The position numbers and the translations under genes are program-made. Source: Lachnospiraceae bacterium (GTDB taxonomy: Bacteria > Bacillota_A > Clostridia > Lachnospirales > Lachnospiraceae). Taken from it: a stretch of DNA of 53,103 nucleotides. Location of the stretch: positions 1 through 53,103 of the forward strand of contig JAFZAZ010000001.1 of the NCBI GenBank assembly GCA_017561985.1, read 5' to 3'. The notes beneath the pieces are model-generated. The model saw only the letters and a program-made list of their open reading frames with translations, was not told the origin of the DNA and ran no database searches. Below, in pieces: positions 45,919 to 53,103 of this stretch. Position 1 is the stretch's first letter, and the number at the start of each line of letters is the position of its first letter.

Positions 45919-46977
45919 ATGGTTTGGATCTCGTGTGTACTCCTCTACGGTGTCTTGAAGGGAGTACGGGAAATTTTCAAGAAAAAAGCGATGGTTAAAA
46001 GCACGGTTATCGAGGTTTTGGTCCTCTACACCGTGCTTTCTCTCGTGATGGTGATCGCAACGACGACTGCGGAGATTGCATTCGGAGACGTGCGCGCAAC
46101 GGAGTATCTCTTCGGCCTGCGCCCCGCCCAGTACGCGGCGATCGCCGTCAAATCGTTCGTCATTTTCGTGGCCTGGATCTGCGGCTTCCGCGCACTTCGG
46201 CACATGCCCGTGAGCATGTATGCGATCCTCGACATGGCGCGCGTTGTATTTTCCGCAATGCTCGGCGTCCTGGTGCTCGGTGAGCGCCCGACGACCTGGC
46301 AGTCCGTCGGACTTCTGCTCGTGTGTATCGGCCTGTTTCTGCTCCGCTTCGTGAAGGAGGATGTCAGCGAGGAGGAGCCTGCGAAGAACTTGCCCGGCAA
46401 GGAATCTGCGGAAGCACCGGCCGGGGCGGACGGTGAGAATCCTGCGGAAGCAGTGGCTGTAGAGACCGGTGATGTGACGACGGTTGATCCCTCGGAAAAT
46501 GTACCTGCAGTCGTTTCTGCACCGGAGCCGGCGGCACTCTCGAAGCGCCGGATGCGGTTTTACGTGCTTCTCGCGATTGCGTCGTGCTTTCTCAACGCGG
46601 TGAGCGGCAACATGGACAAGGCGCTGATGCGCGACGGGACGATGTCGAGCGGACAGCTGCAGTTGTGGTACATGGTGTTCCTTGTCGCATTTTACGTGAT
46701 ATACACGCTCGCGAGAAAGATTCACCTCGACGTGCGAGGAATGCTGAAAAACCCGTGGATCTGGGGCCTGAGCATCCTTTTCGTCGTCGCGGACCGCGCG
46801 CTGTTTATCGCGAACGGGATCGCGGACAGTAAGGTTGTCGTCATGACGGTTCTGAAACAGTCGTGCAGCATCGTGACGATCCTCGGCGGATGGATGGTGT
46901 TCCGAGAGAAGAAGATCTGGCAAAAGCTTTTGTGCGCGGCCGTGGTGATCTTCGGAATCGTTCTTTCGGTGCGGTAA
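45919..46977 (+). CDS. DMT-superfamily (EamA-like) transporter
   Basis: The 352-residue protein has two blocks of about five helices each, the EamA duplication. Block 1 (about 1-145) contains the MPVSMYAILDMARVVFSAMLGVLVLGE segment and block 2 (about 210-352) the matching VVVMTVLKQSCSIVTILGGWMVFREK. Between them is a long acidic, Ala/Pro/Glu-rich linker (about 150-205), which is unusual and should be cytosolic. DMT proteins export or import small metabolites; the substrate is unknown. It lies 27 bp after the DUF3899 gene and may belong to the transporter operon. The ribosome site is weak. Confidence 0.82.
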   Translation: MVWISCVLLYGVLKGVREIFKKKAMVKSTVIEVLVLYTVLSLVMVIATTTAEIAFGDVRATEYLFGLRPAQYAAIAVKSFVIFVAWICGFRALRHMPVSMYAILDMARVVFSAMLGVLVLGERPTTWQSVGLLLVCIGLFLLRFVKEDVSEEEPAKNLPGKESAEAPAGADGENPAEAVAVETGDVTTVDPSENVPAVVSAPEPAALSKRRMRFYVLLAIASCFLNAVSGNMDKALMRDGTMSSGQLQLWYMVFLVAFYVIYTLARKIHLDVRGMLKNPWIWGLSILFVVADRALFIANGIADSKVVVMTVLKQSCSIVTILGGWMVFREKKIWQKLLCAAVVIFGIVLSVR

Positions 46978-47040
46978 GGCGGGCAGAGATGCAGACGTTT
47001 GGCGGCGGACGGGCGGCATTTTCCGCAAAAACAAGATGAA

Positions 47041-47069
47041 TTGACCTTGCGTCTGTTTTGTGTTATGAT
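47041..47069 (+). promoter_or_regulatory. Promoter of the foldase-like lipoprotein gene
   Basis: TTGACC (47041-47046), 17 bp spacer, TATGAT (47064-47069). Confidence 0.8.
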
Positions 47070-47164
47070 AATGTGCGTCGGAGAAATCCTGCGACAGCAA
47101 GTCCGCGTACATGCCCTGTTTTGTGGGTAGCCGGGGCAATATGCGGCGGAAAATGAGGTTTGCA

Positions 47165-48280
47165 ATGAGAAGAATAAGATGGGTAGCCATGCTTCTGTTG
47201 TGCGCATTGTTCGTGAGCGTTTTCACGGGATGCGAAGACGAGAAGATGACGGATAAGGAATATGAGGAGCTCGCGCAGGCGAATGCGGCGGCCAACGCCA
47301 AGAAGGTTGTCTGGACGATCTCCAAGGGCGACAAGACGTACGATGTGACGCTCGATATGTTTACGTATTATCTGGCGTACAACGAGGCTGATGCGTACAC
47401 TTTGTTCCAGACCAACGCAGAGTATTACAAGCTCTTCTACGGCGAGGATGTCGATTTCTGGAAGATCCCCGCGGACGAGAACAATCATACGATGGCCGAG
47501 TCCTACAAGGCGACCGTGGAAGCCAGTATGCTGTACACGATCCTGATGTACTACGAGGCGAAGGAAGCCGGACTGACGCTGACCGATGCCCGCGAGAAGA
47601 AGCTGGATTCGACGACGGACGCATTTCTGGCGCAGTTCTCCCCGGAGGAGAGAGCCCGCTGCGGTATGACACGTGAAGTCATCCGCGCGAACTATGAGCG
47701 CATTTTCCTCGCGGATCAGTACAGCTCGGTGGCAGCAGCCACAGTGAAGGTGGACAAGGACGCGATCGCGGCGACGGTTGACAAGGAGCAGTATCGTGTG
47801 TTCCAGACCAACTATCTGTACCTGACCAAGAGCACGGACAACGAAGAGCTCACGAAGATCGCAGGCGACAGCGCGCAGCGTCTCAAGACGATGCAGGACT
47901 GCCTTGCGGATGCGGAGAGCGGTATGACCCTTGAGAACATTCAGAAGAAGTATGCGGATATCCTTACCTACCGCACGCAGGACTTCGTTCGCGCCAACAC
48001 GACGAACATGGATCCTGAGTACGTTAGCCTGGTGACTGCGATGCAGAAGGGCGACATTAAGCTCCTCGACCTTTCCTACGGCATTTATGTCGTTGAGCTT
48101 GTTGACTGTTCTACGTATTACGGTTATGAGGATGCGGTGAAGCTTGCGATCCAGGAAGCGCAAAATAAAGGCATCAACAGTATTTTCTCCGAGATCGAGA
48201 AGACGTATACGATCACGAAGACGGACGTCTGGAATGAGCTTGAGATGGGTACTATCCTGAGAGCAAATGCGAAGAAGTGA
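47165..48280 (+). CDS. PpiC/SurA-like foldase lipoprotein
   Basis: From the ATG at 47165 the 371-residue protein starts MRRIRW, then a hydrophobic core and lipobox-like FTGC (Cys21), so it is a membrane-tethered lipoprotein. The middle is helical, as in the SurA/PrsA chaperone arm (about 60-210). Residues about 215-320 resemble a degenerate parvulin unit: a YRVFQTNYLYLTK strand, a helix, and MQKGDIKLLDLSYGIYVVELVD, like the MxxGxIS...GYHIIKL end of parvulins. Typical active-site residues are not clear, so it may act only as a chaperone. Three earlier in-frame ATGs exist; this one has TGAGG at a 6 nt spacing and places the signal peptide at the end. Confidence 0.75.
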   Translation: MRRIRWVAMLLLCALFVSVFTGCEDEKMTDKEYEELAQANAAANAKKVVWTISKGDKTYDVTLDMFTYYLAYNEADAYTLFQTNAEYYKLFYGEDVDFWKIPADENNHTMAESYKATVEASMLYTILMYYEAKEAGLTLTDAREKKLDSTTDAFLAQFSPEERARCGMTREVIRANYERIFLADQYSSVAAATVKVDKDAIAATVDKEQYRVFQTNYLYLTKSTDNEELTKIAGDSAQRLKTMQDCLADAESGMTLENIQKKYADILTYRTQDFVRANTTNMDPEYVSLVTAMQKGDIKLLDLSYGIYVVELVDCSTYYGYEDAVKLAIQEAQNKGINSIFSEIEKTYTITKTDVWNELEMGTILRANAKK

Positions 48281-48347
48281 TAACAAGACCGCGGGTGCAT
48301 GCATAGCGCAGCGGCCGGTTACAGATTGAAATAAAACAGAGCAAAAT

Positions 48348-48379
48348 AAAAGCACGGCATTGAAATGCCGTGCTTTTTT
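48348..48379. terminator. Bidirectional terminator between convergent genes
   Basis: AAAAGCACGGCAT (48348-48360), loop TGAA, ATGCCGTGCTTTTTT. It ends the foldase gene on the plus strand and, through the A-tract, the MoxR gene on the minus strand. Confidence 0.93.
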
Positions 48380-48394
48380 GTGTCGTCGATTGGT

Positions 48395-49333
48395 TTAGTT
48401 CCAGTTCTCCGTCGGAACGGGCACCTTTGCAAGGATGTCCTTCATGATCGGCAGAGTCTGCGATGCGCTGTGGGAAGCGCCGCGGCCGATGCACAGACGG
48501 TGTGCGAGAACCGGGCATGCAAGGTGAACGATATCTTCGGGCGTTACATATCCGCGGCCCTGGATGAACGCGTAAGCCTTGGCAACGTTCTGGAGCGCAA
48601 GGGAAGCACGCGGGCTGGCGCCGATCGGTACCTTCGGATTGTTGCGGGTCGCCGCAACGATGTCGAGGATGTACTTCTGAAGGATCGGATGGATCGTAAC
48701 CTTAACGTATGCCTGCTGCATCGCAACGATGTCTTCCTGCGTGTAGACCGGCGTGAGAGACTCGAGAGGGTTGGTCGTCTTGAAGCGGTTGAGGATGTTC
48801 ATCTCCTCCTCCTGCGTCGGATAACCCATCGGGAGACGCATCAGGAAACGGTCGAGCTGCGCCTCGGGAAGCGGGAAAGTACCGGCGGTCTCAATCGGGT
48901 TCTCGGTCGCGATTACGAAGAACGGAGCTGCGAGCGAGTAGGTAACGCCGTCGATGGTCACCTGCTTTTCCTCCATACATTCGAGGAGTGCGGACTGGGT
49001 ACGAGGCGTTGCACGGTTCAACTCATCCGCGAGCAGAATGTTCGTGAAAACCGGTCCGTAGCGAAGCACGAAGTCGTCCTTCTTACGGTTGAAGTAGTTG
49101 ATACCGGTGATGTCCGAAGGAAGCAGGTCGGGAGTGAACTGGATTCGGGCAAACGCACCGGAAATCGATGCGGCGAGCGCCTTCGCAAGCGTCGTCTTAC
49201 CGGTTCCGGGAACGTCCTCGATCAGGACGTGACCGCCGACCAGCAGCGCGGCGAAAAGCTCGTCAATCACATCGTCCTTGCCGATGATGACTTTCTGAAT
49301 GTTGGTTTTGAGCGCGGTTAACGGTTTGCTCAT
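48395..49333 (-). CDS. MoxR family AAA+ ATPase
   Basis: MoxR ATPases act as chaperones that mature or activate partner proteins, often with DUF58 and VWA proteins. The 312-residue protein has Walker A GTGKTT in LIEDVPGTGKTTLAK (about 38-52), the FTPDLLPSDITGINYF segment, Walker B ILLADELNRATPRTQSALLE and sensor IATENPIE, with the C-terminal lid. No DUF58 or VWA gene follows: it is the last gene before the terminator at 48348-48379. The LysR gene lies 70 bp upstream on the same strand. Confidence 0.93.
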   Translation of the reverse strand: MSKPLTALKTNIQKVIIGKDDVIDELFAALLVGGHVLIEDVPGTGKTTLAKALAASISGAFARIQFTPDLLPSDITGINYFNRKKDDFVLRYGPVFTNILLADELNRATPRTQSALLECMEEKQVTIDGVTYSLAAPFFVIATENPIETAGTFPLPEAQLDRFLMRLPMGYPTQEEEMNILNRFKTTNPLESLTPVYTQEDIVAMQQAYVKVTIHPILQKYILDIVAATRNNPKVPIGASPRASLALQNVAKAYAFIQGRGYVTPEDIVHLACPVLAHRLCIGRGASHSASQTLPIMKDILAKVPVPTENWN

Positions 49334-49403
49334 GAGATACCTCCTGGAAATGCGTGTACTTGTTCTTTATGTGATGTCGGCAGAACCCGACATGGAGTTC
49401 GTT

Positions 49404-50306
49404 TCAGGTGTTCGCGATCAGCATGGCGCGGAGTGTTTCTGCGGCGGGTGCAGGCGGGCGGCTCTCGTCGTATGCGAGGAGAAGCGAGCGTGCGGGCAGC
49501 GGTTCCGCAATCGGAAGTTCCCGAAGCTCGGGGTCTTCCTGCAGACAATAGTCCGGGACGCAGGCGATTCCGAGGCCGATCCTTGCGAGGTCGAGGAGAA
49601 GATCATTGCTGTTCAGCTCGATCGACGGCGCGAGGTCGAGAGAGTGTTTCTGGAACTGCTCGTGCAAGAATTCGCTCGTTGCAGAGCGCTTGCTGAGCAT
49701 CATCAGCGGGTATTGCAGAAGCTCCTCCAGCGTGAGCGGGACGGGCTTTCCGCCTTCCTCGCGGAAGCATGTCGGAAACGCGGTCGGGTTGCCCACGAAC
49801 ACGTCGTGGAACGATTTGACCGGAGTGACCTGCTTGTTGCCGCCGAGGGCGGCATTTGGCGAATTCGTAAGGATCAGATCGACGTCTCCGTCGTCGAGCA
49901 TGCGCGCACACTGCGGGGACGTTCCGTTTACGATGTTGATGTGAACCTCGGGCATCAGCTCGTGAAGCCGCTTAAAATAAGGCACGAGCACGTAGCGGCA
50001 AATGGTGTCGCTGGCGCCGACGCGAAGCTGCGACGAATGGCTTCCGGAGTTGAGCACCTGCTGTTCTCCGCGAAGGATCAGCTGTACGGCGGGCTCGATG
50101 TGCTTGAAGAGCATCTCGCCTTCCTTCGTGAGCGTGACGCGCTTGGTCTTGCGCACGAACAGCGTCTGCCCGAGTCGTCTCTCGAGGGAACGGATGGACT
50201 GGCTCACAGCGGACTGCGAGATGAACAGCTTCGTTCCCGCCTCGGAGAAACTCCGCGACGTGGCGACGTAGTAAAATACTTTGTACAATTCGTAGCTGAT
50301 ATCCAT
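49404..50306 (-). CDS. LysR family transcriptional regulator
   Basis: The 300-residue protein has the N-terminal winged helix-turn-helix (about 1-60: FYYVATSRSFSEAGTKLFIS and SAVSQSIRSLERRLG with LFVR) and a two-lobe effector-binding domain (about 90-295) with the RVGASDTICRYVL and VDLILTNSP segments. The effector is unknown. The start at 50306 is 27 bp after the MraY-like gene on the same strand. LysR proteins usually control a divergent gene; no divergent gene is adjacent here, so it may regulate its own cluster. Confidence 0.93.
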   Translation of the reverse strand: MDISYELYKVFYYVATSRSFSEAGTKLFISQSAVSQSIRSLERRLGQTLFVRKTKRVTLTKEGEMLFKHIEPAVQLILRGEQQVLNSGSHSSQLRVGASDTICRYVLVPYFKRLHELMPEVHINIVNGTSPQCARMLDDGDVDLILTNSPNAALGGNKQVTPVKSFHDVFVGNPTAFPTCFREEGGKPVPLTLEELLQYPLMMLSKRSATSEFLHEQFQKHSLDLAPSIELNSNDLLLDLARIGLGIACVPDYCLQEDPELRELPIAEPLPARSLLLAYDESRPPAPAAETLRAMLIANT

Positions 50307-50333
50307 AGAGTTCCTCTGGCGACGGAGACAGGG

Positions 50334-51371
50334 TTAACGCTGGAACGGAATTCCTCCCGTTTGAGCGACATATACCAAAGCTTCATACAGCAAAATGACT
50401 GCGATCTGCACGAGCGCGAAACGGAACACTGTCTGCGCGTCTCCCCAGTGCAGGTTCTTGCGCGCGTGGTCGTGAAGCGGCGTGCGCGTATTTTTCAAAA
50501 TATGAATCCTGACGGAGCGCAGCAGAGCCAGCTTCAGCAGGCCGAGGCCGCCGTCAAGAATAAATACGATACAGAACGGGATGAATACGAGCAGGCATCC
50601 CGAGCGAAGAGTGAGCATCGCGAGAAGGAAACCGAGCGACCGTGAACCGGCGTCGCCCATCAGCATCGAACTCGGTGATGCGTTGAACCAGAGGTACGGT
50701 ATCAGGCAGAAGATCATTCCCAGAGCCAGCACGTTGTTGCCTGTGCCGAGCGACGAGATCTTGCTGCCGAGCGCGCTGTACATGAACAGCGCGATGATTG
50801 CAAGCGTTGCGCAGAGACCGTCCACACCGTCGGTGCAGTTGACCACGTTGATCGCGCCCCACACGAGCGCCGCAGCGATGATGATGTAGATCGGCGCGGG
50901 CAGTTTGAGTGTGCCGGAGAGTCGAAGACCATAATCCGACTCAACCGTGAACAGGCGGAACGACACTTTTGTACCGTAAAACTTCCATGCCGCGAAACCT
51001 GCGCCGAGAGCGATTCCGAGGTCGAGAAGGCCTTTTTTCAGCCCGCCCCACGGTACGCTTCCCGCGTCGTCAAGGTATCCGGTCAGCATGCATGCGAGAA
51101 GCAGCAACAGAAGGATCGTCAGTTCCCACGAAAAATCGAGGAACAAAAAGGACGAGATCACGTACGCGAGAATGAACAAAAGTCCGACGCCGCGCGTCTT
51201 TCCCTTGGAAAGTTCGCCGTTGACCGCGTATGCGCGTCCCTGGTCGGAGGGCATCACATTTCGCAGCAGAAGCAGCAGCGCGAGCGTTCCTCCGAGACAG
51301 AACATATAATAGAACACATAAATAAGATAAACACCCCGGTACGTTTCCGGGTCAAAGATCGATGTGATCAT
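50334..51371 (-). CDS. mraY: MraY-like polyprenyl-phosphate phospho-sugar transferase
   Basis: MraY moves phospho-MurNAc-pentapeptide onto undecaprenyl phosphate to make lipid I. The 345-residue protein has about ten membrane helices and the family motifs: TGYLDDAG near 100, NCTDGVDGL with the catalytic Asp pair, and LMGDAGSRSLGFLLA. The cytosolic histidine loop, usually MAPIHHHFE, reads TPLHDHARKN, so the HHH triad is H-D-H. Length and topology are otherwise normal. It is not in a dcw cluster and lies before a LysR gene. It could be the cell's MraY or a diverged paralogue for another glycan. The start at 51371 follows GGAGGA; an upstream in-frame extension overlaps the promoter. Confidence 0.82.
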   Translation of the reverse strand: MITSIFDPETYRGVYLIYVFYYMFCLGGTLALLLLLRNVMPSDQGRAYAVNGELSKGKTRGVGLLFILAYVISSFLFLDFSWELTILLLLLLACMLTGYLDDAGSVPWGGLKKGLLDLGIALGAGFAAWKFYGTKVSFRLFTVESDYGLRLSGTLKLPAPIYIIIAAALVWGAINVVNCTDGVDGLCATLAIIALFMYSALGSKISSLGTGNNVLALGMIFCLIPYLWFNASPSSMLMGDAGSRSLGFLLAMLTLRSGCLLVFIPFCIVFILDGGLGLLKLALLRSVRIHILKNTRTPLHDHARKNLHWGDAQTVFRFALVQIAVILLYEALVYVAQTGGIPFQR

Positions 51372-51432
51372 AGATCCTCCAGCCGCACGACCGTTCTGCG
51401 GCCCGCGGAATGCTGATAACTTCGCACTCTGT

Positions 51433-51461
51433 ATTATAGCACAAGGGGGTTGCAAAAACAA
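51433..51461 (-). promoter_or_regulatory. Promoter of the MraY-like/LysR/MoxR unit
   Basis: On the minus strand TTGTTT (51461-51456), 17 bp spacer, TATAAT (51438-51433), with TGC before the -10. Confidence 0.8.
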
Positions 51462-51517
51462 TAAGCACCGCTTATAAAGTCAATGATGGATATTCATTTT
51501 GTTTATGGGTATCCCGG

Positions 51518-51526
51518 TGATATAAT
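51518..51526 (+). promoter_or_regulatory. Extended -10 promoter of purL
   Basis: TG-A-TATAAT (51518-51526) without a good -35, 77 bp before the start. A small inverted repeat (GCCGTATCACACGGC, about 51543-51557) in the leader could be a stem or operator. Confidence 0.65.
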
Positions 51527-51603
51527 TAATCACATGAAATTGCCGTATCACACGGCATTTCGCTATAAAACAAGCGGTCGAAGAGACCGGACGGAGGCGG
51601 AAA

Positions 51604-53103
51604 ATGGGTCTTGTCAGAAGAGTTTATGTGGAGAAGAAGGCGCCGTTTGCGGTGCGCGCGAAGGAGCTTGCGAGCGAGATTCGCGAATATCTCGGTTTGA
51701 AGACGATCACGAACGTGCGTGTGTTTGTGCGTTACGACGTGGAAAATATCAGTGAGGACACGTACCGGAAGGCTCTGGGAACCGTATTTTCCGAGCCGCC
51801 GATCGATGATGTATATGAGGAGACGCTGCCGGCGGCAGCGGGGGACCGTGTGTTCTCCGTAGAGTATCTGCCCGGACAGTTTGACCAGCGTGCCGACTCC
51901 GCGGAGCAGTGCGTGAAGCTTTTGAACGACGCGGAGGAGCCGATCATCCGCAGCGCGACGACGTACGTGCTGACGGGCGAGATCAGCGACGAGGAGTTCG
52001 CAGGCATCCGCGCATACTGCATCAACCCTGTTGACTCGAGAGAGACCGACGAGACGAAGCCCGAGACGCTCGTTGCGGAATTTGCCGTGCCTGAGGATGT
52101 GAAGATCTTCGACGGTTTCCGCGACATGTCCGAGGCAGAGCTCAAGAGCCTCTATGATTCTTTGAACCTTGCGATGACCTTCCGCGATTTCCTGTTCATT
52201 CAGGACTATTTCCGCGGCGAGGAGAAGCGCGATCCTTCCGTGACGGAGATCCGCGTTCTGGATACATACTGGTCGGATCATTGCCGCCACACGACGTTCC
52301 AGACCGAACTCACGGACGTGAAGATCGATGACGGTGACTACAGCGAGCCGATCAAGGCCGCATTTGACGCATACAAGGCAGAGCGCGAGGTTCTTTACAA
52401 GGGCCGCGACGACAAATTCATCTGCCTCATGGACGTGGCTCTTCTCGCGATGAAGAAGCTGCGCGCAGAGGGCAAGCTTGAGGACATGGAAGTGTCCGAT
52501 GAGATCAACGCCTGCTCCGTGGTTGTTCCGGTTGACGTTGTAAGAAACGGCAAGACCGAGACCGAGGAGTGGCTTGTCTTCTTCAAGAACGAGACGCACA
52601 ACCATCCGACCGAGATCGAGCCGTTCGGTGGCGCTGCAACCTGCTTAGGCGGTGCAATCCGCGATCCGCTCTCGGGCCGCGGCTATGTATACCAGGCGAT
52701 GCGCGTGACCGGCGCTGCCGATCCGACCGCTTCCCTGAAGGACACGCTCGCCGGCAAGCTTCCGCAGAGAAAACTTACGACCGGCGCAGCGAAGGGCTAC
52801 AGCTCCTACGGTAACCAGATCGGTCTTGCGACCGGCCTTGTCGATGAGATTTATCATCCGAACTATGTTGCAAAGCGCATGGAGATCGGTGCCGTCATGG
52901 GTGCCGCACCGCGCGCAAACGTTAAGAGAGAAAACAGTGATCCCGGCGACGTCATCATTCTGATGGGCGGACGCACCGGCCGCGACGGCTGCGGCGGCGC
53001 TACGGGATCTTCCAAGAAGCATACGACCGAGTCCATCCACACCTGCGGTGCCGAGGTTCAGAAGGGTAACGCTCCGACCGAGCGCAAGCTCCAGAGACTG
53101 TTC
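51604..53103 (+). CDS. purL: Phosphoribosylformylglycinamidine synthase (FGAM synthase), 5' part
   Basis: The frame is open from the ATG at 51604 to the right edge, giving exactly 500 codons. FGAM synthase amidates FGAR with glutamine and ATP in purine synthesis. The N-terminal region (RVYVEKKAPFAVRA...), the linker with LDTYWSDHCRHTTF (about 219-232) and the ATP/substrate motif FFKNETHNHPTEIEPFGGAATCLGGAIRD (shown in part, about 328-356) identify it. The N-terminal domain and this layout are those of the large single-chain enzyme of about 1200 residues, so most of the FGAM core and the glutaminase domain should lie beyond the window. It follows its own promoter. Confidence 0.95.
   Translation, partial: MGLVRRVYVEKKAPFAVRAKELASEIREYLGLKTITNVRVFVRYDVENISEDTYRKALGTVFSEPPIDDVYEETLPAAAGDRVFSVEYLPGQFDQRADSAEQCVKLLNDAEEPIIRSATTYVLTGEISDEEFAGIRAYCINPVDSRETDETKPETLVAEFAVPEDVKIFDGFRDMSEAELKSLYDSLNLAMTFRDFLFIQDYFRGEEKRDPSVTEIRVLDTYWSDHCRHTTFQTELTDVKIDDGDYSEPIKAAFDAYKAEREVLYKGRDDKFICLMDVALLAMKKLRAEGKLEDMEVSDEINACSVVVPVDVVRNGKTETEEWLVFFKNETHNHPTEIEPFGGAATCLGGAIRDPLSGRGYVYQAMRVTGAADPTASLKDTLAGKLPQRKLTTGAAKGYSSYGNQIGLATGLVDEIYHPNYVAKRMEIGAVMGAAPRANVKRENSDPGDVIILMGGRTGRDGCGGATGSSKKHTTESIHTCGAEVQKGNAPTERKLQRLF

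Overview
The window reads as chromosomal DNA of a Gram-positive Clostridia-type Bacillota, most like Lachnospiraceae. The reasons are a T-box leader, Shine-Dalgarno-led genes with sigma-A type promoters, rapZ, a TSCPD-domain protein, sortase-type cell-wall signals, InlB-type repeats, a stand-alone PurO-like IMP cyclohydrolase, and a GC-rich coding style. There is no plasmid, phage, insertion sequence or CRISPR array. The placement is inferred from gene content, not from a marker gene.

Layout, left to right. (1) 1-3492: tail of a Sua5 gene, a degenerate low-molecular-weight phosphatase, rpiB, a DUF402 gene and a secreted membrane-anchored PIG-L deacetylase, closed by a terminator. (2) 3598-13450: an extended -10 promoter, two AtpZ/AtpI-type genes, the complete F1Fo ATP synthase operon atpBEFHAGDC, then rapZ and galE. 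Subunit c carries the full sodium-binding signature, and the atpG-atpD gap holds structured repeats. (3) 13632-15329: a thioester-domain surface protein with a 4 x 75 bp tandem repeat. (4) 15359-17540: a strong promoter and a complete T-box attenuator controlling a 2H-phosphoesterase/GNAT fusion and a methyltransferase. (5) 17554-27605: TSCPD protein, murG, HIT hydrolase (minus), an 853-residue exported protein, deoB, a small membrane-anchored protein, two tRNA-Leu genes each with its own promoter and terminator, the last two steps of purine synthesis as separate proteins, and a minus-strand YgjP-type metalloprotease. (6) 27691-33133: a 1381-residue leucine-rich-repeat wall protein, then a small secreted protein in an AT-rich island. 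(7) 33444-36464: a DUF4342 membrane protein and an OmpR/EnvZ-type two-component system. (8) 36697-46977: an oligopeptide/dipeptide-type ABC transporter in which four of five components are oversized through inserts, followed by a DUF3899 gene and a DMT-type transporter. (9) 47041-53103: a PpiC/SurA-like lipoprotein, a minus-strand set (MraY-like transferase, LysR regulator, MoxR ATPase), and the 5' part of purL.

The genes fall into three themes: energy coupling, probably sodium-based; the cell envelope (murG, MraY-like enzyme, adhesins, LRR protein, PIG-L, sensor kinase, foldase); and nucleotide/peptide nutrition (purO, AICAR formyltransferase, purL, deoB, rpiB, Opp). The most novel-looking items are the T-box-controlled 2H-GNAT/methyltransferase unit, the Opp transporter with a roughly 370-residue insert inside one ATPase, and an octamer GGAAAATG that occurs about 38 times where about one copy is expected from base composition.
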